Assembly (NCBI RefSeq): GCF_020520425.1
Contig: NC_079488.1
Span: 87,091,285-87,155,284, forward strand
Source: Spinacia oleracea
Lineage: Eukaryota > Streptophyta > Magnoliopsida > Caryophyllales > Amaranthaceae
DNA: 64,000 bases
Reading direction: 5' to 3'
The notes under the pieces were generated by a model that was given only the letters and a program-made list of their open reading frames with translations, did no database searches and had not been told where the DNA came from. Position numbers and translations under genes: made by a program. Below are positions 56,476-64,000 of this stretch, piece by piece; the stretch's first letter is position 1; each line of letters opens with the position of its first letter.

Positions 56476-59400
56476 TTAGGAGAACATATTTTGGACGGCC
56501 ATGGAGAAAGACGGGTTGGTGACGCTATAGCCACCATCAACAACAAAATTAAGACCGGTCACAAACTTAGCCTCATCACTAGCCAGAAACAACGCTGCAT
56601 TAGCCACATCTAAGGCCTCCGGTGCAACTCCTTTAAGCACAGCTGATTCACAAATCAACCTATCAACACTTTCCTTATCCATCCCTAATGCATTGCTTAG
56701 TAGCGGTGTAGAGACACCGCAAGGAGAAATTGCATTCACTCTAATTCCATATTGTCCCATTTCGACACACAAGTTCTTCATTAAACCTATTATCGCGTGC
56801 TTTGACATGGTGTATGCGTGAGGTGACTCCCCTGCTACCAATGATGCTACACTCGCAGTGAATAGGATTACACCGGATTTTCTTGGGATCATAACCCGAG
56901 CAGCATGCTTAGCACCTAAGAAACCACCGTAAACGTTGATGTTGAACACTTTGTTGAAGTTGTCACTAGTAGCACCTACAATAGTAGGATCTAGATCACC
57001 TGGTATACCAGCATTGTTGAACATGATGTCGAGCTTTCCATGTTTTGAGATGGTCAAATCTATGAGGTTTTTAACATCGGTCTCATCAGAAACATTGCAA
57101 TGCACATAGGAGATGAATTCTCCGTCGTCGTCGTCGTCGTTGTTACCATATGCATGGTTGTTGGAACTAGAAATGATTTCGTTGCACAAGGAAATGCCTT
57201 TTTCGTCTTGTACATCGGCAATAATGACCTTTGCTCCTTGTTGGACGAACACTTTTGCTGTCATCTCTCCAAATCCACTTGCTCCTCCTGTTATAATTGC
57301 AACCTTTCCTTTGAGCCTGCTAACATAAATGAATAAATTGAATAACTTTTGCATCTATTGAAAACCAAATGACAACTTCAAAACTTAAACTCAAGTGAAT
57401 TACAAGAGAAATTGATACAAAATCCTCCATTTTAGATTGTCATTTACCCTCTCCAATAAGAGGCCATTCACGAGCTTCCCTCTTGGAAGGCCACCCTACA
57501 TCATGACAACGTTACATTCAATGAGCTTATGAGGATTCACTATGCACATACGTATACTCGTATATATATTACGGAGTGCTACCGTTTCAAAATGATTTTT
57601 ATGTTTTTTGTTTTAGTTTGTTTCATAAAGTTTTTTACATTGCACTTTATTCTATTTTAAAACATGAAAATTTTACTATCTTATCTTTGTTACCCAATAA
57701 CATTTACCAATTTATACTCATTTTTTCTTATTTTATTCATTTTTTTCTTACACTCATCCACCTTTTACACATTCTGATCTCATACTTTATTCATATTTTA
57801 TTATACGAAAATGATAAAGGTCGCAACATGTGACCGAGTACGAATCCTCTAGAGTTTTAATAAAACTCTACAAGGTATAGTTGTATCTAAACCATACATT
57901 TTAAAATCAATGGATTATATTGATAAGAAAAAATAAGGGGAATTTTGGAAAGATAATATATAAACCATTGATTTTTCATTCAATGGTTGATATGCTCAAA
58001 CTCTACCTTATATAGTTATTTTAGAACTCTAGAGGATCCAAAACCTTTAAACAATGTCACAATGATGACATGACATGCTTATGTGTCATAAATTAAATCG
58101 GAAATTAAAATATTTAACTTATATAACCTATTATATATGTTGCAAAAAGGTAGAAAAATCTTAATATTCTAATTTGTTTCCTTCCTTATATCGGCTACCT
58201 TAGTTACATACTTTCATAGTAAAAATATTGCATTGATAATAAAAATATTCTGATGACGCATAGTCTATGTGGCGCCTATATGTACCAATTAAATTTCGAC
58301 ACATAAGATTGCGACAAATAAATGTTGTTGCAACTTACGACTTTTATCTTCGCCATTTATTATATTCACCACCTTTTTATGCAATATTCTCTTTTGTTTT
58401 AATATTTATGCAATTATTAACCGAGATCATTTGAAAACAGAGATAGTATATAGTTATATATGTGGGCTGAAACTATTATACTATTCAAAAGTAGATCTTC
58501 AATTAAGTGAAAAAGTAGAATTTCAAACATATTTACTCCGTAGCATATGAATCCAGACAAGTAGAATTGTATTAAAATTAGTTAGTGTTTTGGGCGATAT
58601 CTCGGATAGTAGAAGAATTAGTATAGTATCCGTGCGAAGCACGGTATACATATTTTAACTTTAAGTGCAAAGGTAAATTAATTTTAAAAGAAACATAGAA
58701 AAATTCGTAGATTATTTTATTCTTTTTCATGCATCACTCATAATTTCATGTTAGGTATAAAAATCAGTTATCATCATATACTATGAGAAATGTCAATCCT
58801 CAACTTGAACCATTAAACCCGCTGGGTTGGTCCGATCGTTTATAACACGAAACGTTAATAATCCGCAAGCTGGAACCCAAACTCAATCCGATTATATTCA
58901 ACCCAAACCGATTTACTTTATCCATACAGTACAAAATTGGTATATGGGTAACACAATATAAAAAAATGAGATGGTATTTTACTTTATGCAGCTATAGATG
59001 CCTTTGAGACGCGACAGGGGTATAAAAGAAAATGCATCCCCTCTCCATCACTCATTCGTGTATCCACACCCGCCTCAAACCCCACCCAACTCTTTTTTCT
59101 GTATTTCTGATTTGAGTAAATAAACAAAACATTATAATAGATAGATTAGTAGTAAAATAATTGTTGATATACTCATAATCAATTAGATAAAAGATAAGTG
59201 GGGTGAGCGGGTACAATCTAAAATTTCATCATCAATCCGTCACCCGCGACGAATACAGTTTTTAACCCCATCACTTGCCAAACTCTCCTCCACCTCACTC
59301 ACTTGGGCGGATGTGCAGGGGGATCTCACAAAAAATCGCCCAATGACAATCTGACATAGATCCCTATATTCGGTGAAGAATTCGTTTGCCTTTCATCCAA

Positions 59401-60308
59401 CTTTTGAATATATTGACATAATTAGCTTATTGCTAAAATTAGATTATTATATAATTCGTTGTGAGTCTAATTTAATTTGTTAGACTAAAATGTATCTTGC
59501 TTTGAGTATGTTGTTATTAATTTCTATTATGTAAGGCCGGATTAGTAACTCGTAAAGATAATTACTAATTAGTGATACGAGACTATTAAGAAATGATTGC
59601 GATCACTTTTCTAATTATATTGATTTAATACAATTTTAAATGTATAAGAAACAACGAAAATGAGATCATATATTGAAGTGTTGGCTAATATAGTGCTTTG
59701 AGCATATATACTATCATAATGTCTTTACTTTTTTTTTTTTTTAATAGGTAAGAAGAAGGGACCCTAACTGAACCAGCAGTTAGCACAGGTTAACCAGCCT
59801 AGCTCCGCAGGTCATCGCTTGAGCCACTCCCAAGCATTTCGCAGTTGATGGGGCTCGAGCTTGTGACCTCCAAGTCACAAGGTGAGTTCCCCACCAACTC
59901 CATCAACTTATGTTGGTTATCATAATGTCGTTACTTATATATTCAATCAGTACGTACATACTTATGCAGCTATAGTATTGTACGAAGTAGGAGTTTGAAT
60001 ATATGTACAAAACTACAAATATTACCTATTACAAATGGAGAATAGGGGATTCGGACTTGTGATCTAGCTATCATTCAATTCACATACCCTCACCGGTGAC
60101 AAAACGTACATATGGATAGAGCTACTGCGGTACCGAGTTGTCGAGCTAGCTTACATCAATGGCCCTATATTCGATTATTAATTGCAGGCCATGTATAGAT
60201 GAGGTGAATGACAAACACAAACACAAACACAAGCACAAGTTAAGTAAAGAAGATAAATGAAACGCACCTCATAGCAATAGGAGCAGTTGTTGTTGATTTG
60301 CCGTTCAT
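56476..60308 (-). CDS. Short-chain dehydrogenase/reductase, secoisolariciresinol-dehydrogenase-like (gene 2)
   Basis: Two exons: 60308-60268 (MNGKSTTTAPIAM plus AG) and 57316-56476, joined across a 2951-bp intron (donor AG/GTGCGT, acceptor TTAGCAG/G) to give a 293-residue SDR. The open frame reaching 57354 is intron read-through. Motifs: TGGASGFG, IIADVQD, CNVSDETD, FNNAG, Ser in FTASVAS 13 residues before YTMSK, VTGLNFVVDGG. The loop after IADVQD contains a run of Asp encoded by a GTC/GAC-type microsatellite (57124-57140). SPCG replaces SPGG of gene 1. Expected to be an NAD(H)-dependent oxidoreductase; the substrate is unknown. Possible minus-strand TATA at 60445-60453, about 140 bp before the ATG. 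The long intron holds a MITE and a SINE. Confidence 0.88.
57842..58039. mobile_element. MITE in intron of SDR gene 2
   Basis: 198 bp with imperfect terminal inverted repeats: GAATCCTCTAGAGTT at the left, AACTCTAGAGGATCC at the right, continuing into AACTCTACAAGGTAT versus ATACCTTGTAGAGTT-like sequence. Central ATCAATGG...CCATTGAT arms are also inverted. No target duplication resolved. Confidence 0.68.
59712..59934 (-). mobile_element. tRNA-type SINE with target-site duplications
   Basis: SINE body 59729-59917 on the minus strand, ending in a poly(A) tract (plus-strand T run 59729-59742). It is flanked by TATCATAATGTCTTTAC (59712-59728) and TATCATAATGTCGTTAC (59918-59934), one mismatch. The 5' part on the minus strand has an A-box-like AGTTGGTGGGG and a B-box-like GGTCACAAGCTCGAGCC, as in plant Pol III SINEs. 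Confidence 0.85.
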
Positions 60309-60714
60309 ATTTGCTAGATAGATAGCCTTATGTATGAGGGAAGGCGCTCCTCACTCTATTGTACGTGCTAAAACAAGGATAGACAATTGTATTCTAAACA
60401 TTGGATGCTCCCATTTATCAAAGCACATGGAATTTGCGTGCACCTTATTTATACACAACAATTAAGTATATCTCCAACTACCTTTCAACGTGTATATATC
60501 TATATATAAACTATCAACCATTTCAAATTTCCCGCCCCCTCTATAATTTATATTTGTCTTTGTTGCTCATTCGCACCAATAAAAAAATATTGATATTAAT
60601 CGTCATATTATTAACATATATACGTACTATAAAGTAGGTCTTATTATTAATTAAGGAATTAACTTAATGATATACGCCGTACACGATCTAGCTAAAGGTT
60701 TCATATCTAGCTAA

Positions 60715-60800
60715 AATATTAATTACGTCAATTAAAAGTCGATTTTGACATATATATATTTCTAAATTTAATTTCAATTATATATATGTTTCTTAATTAA

Positions 60801-60851
<51 letters not shown>

Positions 60852-60915
60852 GAAATTAAATTTAGAAATATATATATATATGTCAAAATTGACTTTTAAT
60901 CGACGTAATTAATAT
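60715..60915. repeat. Long inverted repeat (foldback) with TA core
   Basis: Left arm AATATTAATTACGTC...TTTCAATTATATA (60715-60788) and right arm TATATAATTGAAA...GACGTAATTAATATT (60841-60915) are nearly perfect inverses of about 75 bp around a (TA)n centre. It lies in the upstream flank of SDR gene 2. It could be a foldback MITE or a hairpin small-RNA source. Confidence 0.85.
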
Positions 60916-61188
60916 TTTATTTTATTATATCATATATCATTTTCCTATTTCTAATCTATAGTGTTGAGTCTGTTAGTACTTTAGTCAAATCTTATTTAAA
61001 TAGCAGTCAAAAAAATTTATACTTATATATTAAAAAACGTTTATAAGATCTGAACCCCGGACCTGAATTTAAACAATAAAGTTTTTACCACTACAACATG
61101 ATATATTACATGTTATCATTGTAAAAAAAATCTAACTAAATGTGAATGTTATTAATGTAGTAACACGAGACATCGTCCGGGCCCTAAA

Positions 61189-61192
<4 letters not shown>

Positions 61193-61257
<65 letters not shown>
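61193..61257. repeat. (TA)n microsatellite
   Basis: About 65 bp of TA repeats with one interruption (GTA). Confidence 0.9.
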
Positions 61258-61261
<4 letters not shown>

Positions 61262-61627
61262 CGTTGACAAATAAATTTATATGCCACGTGGCACTCTGAC
61301 TAATCTCTCTCTAATGTTCCACGTTATATACAAGACCCGAACACGTAAACTCTAATTTGTAAACCAAATAGTTTACCGCCAATCTAGGTCAAATAATTTG
61401 TAATCCTTACATAACAAATTAAATATGATATAATTTATTTCATAAATGATAATTAAAAAATCTTGAATTTATTTCGAATTGTTATTCATGTATTAACGCG
61501 GTACATCGCCCTCACACAAATACAAGTTATACAATTAAAATGTGTAGGTATTGTCATATTAATCATTATAATGTAGGTCATGAAATGTATGATACGGTCG
61601 GGAATTGAGGATAGTTGAAAGAGACTA
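61258..61627. other. Intergenic DNA
   Basis: AT-rich; no gene or repeat supported. Confidence 0.35.
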
Positions 61628-61630
61628 TAA

Positions 61631-62304
61631 GATCATGTGCATTCTTGACTTTCGGTCAAGTGAAAAAAAATTTCTCTCTCATCCTTCTCCTTCTTCCACC
61701 TCATATTCTACTAACTTGATATACCACTTACTTAAATCTCTCATTTTTCTTCTACAATATTGACTCAAGGTCATTAATTTCTCTTACCTACTTTTTTACT
61801 TTTACATAGACTACACTTTAAATTCATCTACAAACACAATTATTAATTTTAACAAACAAATAAATATGAAATTAAATTAATATTACATATAAATAAAAAT
61901 GTAATGTATAACCTTAAACATACATATATAGCACAATGAAATAAAATTTATACATAACTGACTATTAATTTATAATTGTTATCATGCAAAATAAATAAAT
62001 AAAAATAACATGAAATATTGATTCCATGCATGCATACAGTACATGGAGAAAAATACGAATGAATTAATATTTGCATACATACAACAAATATAAGCCTAAA
62101 ATTCTGTATGCAAACGGCTAATATTATGTAAGTGGCAGCTTCATGCGGTCCCATATTCAATTTTAAGGAACTTGACCTTGGGTGACATATGCGACCCGGG
62201 TCAAGTTAATAAAATTTTGACCCTTGTACATTGTTAACATTGTAGTCATTTTGTCCTGTCAATAATCACTTGACCCAAGCTCCATGTCAAGGTTGTGTGT
62301 GCTC
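61631..62304. mobile_element. PIF/Harbinger-like MITE
   Basis: 674 bp. The left end GATCATGTGCATTCTTGAC and the inverse of the right end GAGCACACACAACCTTGAC match imperfectly, followed on both sides by GGTCAAG-type sequence. TAA flanks each end (61628-61630, 62305-62307), the 3-bp duplication typical of PIF/Harbinger. No transposase. Confidence 0.62.
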
Positions 62305-62344
62305 TAAAAGTCAGTCAGATAAGAGACGGATTAAAACATTATTG

Positions 62345-62560
62345 CTCCCTTCGTCTCGGAATATTCGCACCGCTTTCCTTATAAAATCGTCCCGGATTAC
62401 TCGCACCGTTTCATAAATGGCAAACTTTATTAATATTATATTTATCCATGGACCCACCTATATCACTACTCCCTAAAAAAACATTAAAAAGTGAGTCATT
62501 TTTCACTACCTCTTTAAAAGTTGTGATATTTCTCACTATATATATCTAAAAAAAAAACTC
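62345..62560. mobile_element. Stowaway/mariner-like MITE fragment
   Basis: Begins CTCCCTTCGTCTCGGAATA, then GCACCGCTTTCC, a diverged form of the common CTCCCTCCGTCCCGGAATA terminus. The right terminus is missing or masked. Confidence 0.45.
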
Positions 62561-62579
62561 CATTATCAATTACTGAGTG

Positions 62580-63765
62580 CCCATTATTGGGGTCTAAGTT
62601 TTGCAATAAATTACCAATTGGGACCTCACTTTTTTTTGGTCAATAATTGGGACCTAAGGTTAGATTTTTGGTAGTTTAACTCACCTTTAACTTAAGGTTG
62701 ACTATTTAAACTAATAAAATAAATCAAAAATAAATTATAAGAGTTATGACTTAATAAGTAGTATTAGTTGCCAATTTTTTTAGGGGTTTTATTGGGTTTA
62801 TTTTGTTCGTCTTTAGATTTGAGTTAATTGGTACTTGTTAATTTTGTGATTTTTTGTTCCCCTCAAAAAAAAAGTGATTTTTTGTCAGATTATTGATTGA
62901 ATTGGTTAATTGTGATTTTGTATGATATTAATGCTGCTAAATTTTATTGTTTTCGTGTTGATTTAGATCGATTTGTTATTGTTTGATTTTTTTATTTTTT
63001 ATATATTTTTTATGTTTACTTCGTGATGTTTATACCTTAATCACTTTAAGGAGAGCAAAATTTTTGCATACTTTATAAATTGATTGAAAGTAAAATGAGG
63101 TTCGACCATTGTTTCAAATGAAGATGCCTTTTAAAGGGGTGACATACAGTGAGAAGTATGATAGATTGATACAGACTACGAAGTATTTTTAGGATGTAAC
63201 TCGTATACTCATTACGGGATGGGCTATGCTAAATAGGTCACTTGAACTGACTAAATATGACTTGTTTATGACCCGAACAGACTGATTTCATTAAGTTTGG
63301 GCCGGAGCCGCCCTTGACATGGCCCATTTTATAGCTCTATGTTAAAACATTCAAGGGAACATTTTGGTTTTGTTGGTTTCGAAGTAAAATTATGTAAATA
63401 TTAGAAATTAGTTACTTAACATTTTTTTTATCAATTTATCGTTGAACTGTGAACTATAAATCTATAATGGGCGAACTTCATTAATAAAGAAAATAGAAAT
63501 TAATGTGGTGTTGGTAGTTTCCGATGATGTTTGTTCAAGAGGGGGATATTGGAGGTGTAGAATAACAATTAATTAATTAAATTAGTTTTGTATTTTTGCA
63601 AAAATAAAATGTTATAATTATATTTCTTAACCCAAGGACTTAACATTTTTTAACCGCTATAGTTAACTTTGGCTAAAAAAGTAAGATGAGGTCCCAATTA
63701 TTGACCAAAAAAAAAGTGAGGTCCCAAGTGGTGATTTTTTGTAAAACTTGGACCCCAATCATGGG
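62580..63765. mobile_element. Non-autonomous TIR transposon
   Basis: About 75-bp terminal inverted repeats. Left: CCCATTATTGGGGTCTAAG, then GGGACCTCAC and GGTCAATAATTGGGACCT. The right is the inverse: AGGTCCCAATTATTGACC, GTGAGGTCCC, CTTGGACCCCAATCATGGG. The T-rich interior has no transposase or other ORF of note. Target duplication not clear. Confidence 0.78.
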
Positions 63766-63785
63766 GTTAACTCTCAACTACTTCG

Positions 63786-64000
63786 TACTTCATTCGTCTC
63801 TATTTATTCTTTACGTTTTTCTTTTTAGGTGTCCCAAAATGTTATTTATATTTGTCAAATTTGCCAAAAACAACCTTTTATAACCATTTTTTTGCAAAAA
63901 ACAACCTTTTATAAAAAAAATTGCAAAAACAGACCTAAAACTAAAAAATAATTTGCAAAAGACAGCCTTTTCCCATTTTCAGGCGTTGACCTCAAATTTT
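63786..64000. repeat. MITE-like end and CAAAAAACAACCTTTTA direct repeats
   Basis: TACTTCATTCGTCTCTATTTA resembles a mariner-type MITE terminus. It is followed by about four copies of GCAAAAAACAACCTTTTATA-like sequence running off the window. Confidence 0.5.

Noticed and set aside
57100..57336. Plus-strand ORF
   Set aside because: Antisense shadow of SDR exon 2 and its Asp microsatellite.
57317..57354. N-terminal extension MQKLFNLFIYVS on SDR gene 2
   Set aside because: It is intron read-through; a canonical acceptor and a better first exon at 60308-60268 exist.

Overview
Plant nuclear DNA, dominated by nested LTR retrotransposons and ending in a gene-bearing stretch. The retroelement lineages, a tRNA-type SINE, many MITEs and two intron-containing plant dehydrogenase genes show a flowering plant. 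Element families and the SINE type recall Amaranthaceae/Caryophyllales (spinach/beet group), but that placement is inference. There are no bacterial operons, CRISPR arrays or rRNA.

Layout. (1) 1-8732, + strand: the 3' two thirds of a Ty3/gypsy chromovirus (Tekay/Del-like) with a decayed gag-pol and a 2986-bp 3' LTR. (2) It is inserted in the reverse transcriptase of a Ty1/copia element on the - strand that otherwise occupies 8733-46856. The copia 5' leader is interrupted by a Tekay-type solo LTR (12456-30202, TSD GTCAC). That solo LTR is itself interrupted by a 15.04-kb non-autonomous Tat-like element, here Element 1 (13501-28538, TSD CCCTC). The leader also holds a 1.2-kb TIR transposon (32092-33307). 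The copia 5' LTR (33644-46856) is split by a second Tat-like element, Element 2 (34124-45870, TSD CTTGT). Matching target-site duplications fix this order of insertion.

(3) Element 2 carries an intact 895-codon gag-protease ORF on its sense (-) strand and a broken DUF7745/plant-mobile-domain-like ORF on the opposite strand. It has no RT, RNase H or integrase. Element 1 has no gag. Instead it carries a fragment of a host ECT (YTH-domain m6A reader) gene in antisense orientation. A 4356-bp segment of internal region plus LTR is tandemly duplicated in Element 1, giving three LTRs and two copies of the gene fragment. Both elements carry a dispersed GC-rich double-hairpin module (14 copies in the window) and an array of small hairpins near the 3' LTR.

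(4) 46857-64000: AT-rich gene space with two - strand short-chain dehydrogenase/reductase genes of the secoisolariciresinol-dehydrogenase-like class (49674-51884 and 56476-60308). Each has a tiny first exon and one intron. Between and beyond them lie a truncated copia 5' end (about 54290-55950), a SINE with target duplications, several MITEs or TIR elements, a long foldback and TA microsatellites.

The SDR genes are the only apparently functional host genes. Everything else is retroelement machinery, mostly broken. Element 2 would need RT and integrase from another element to move.
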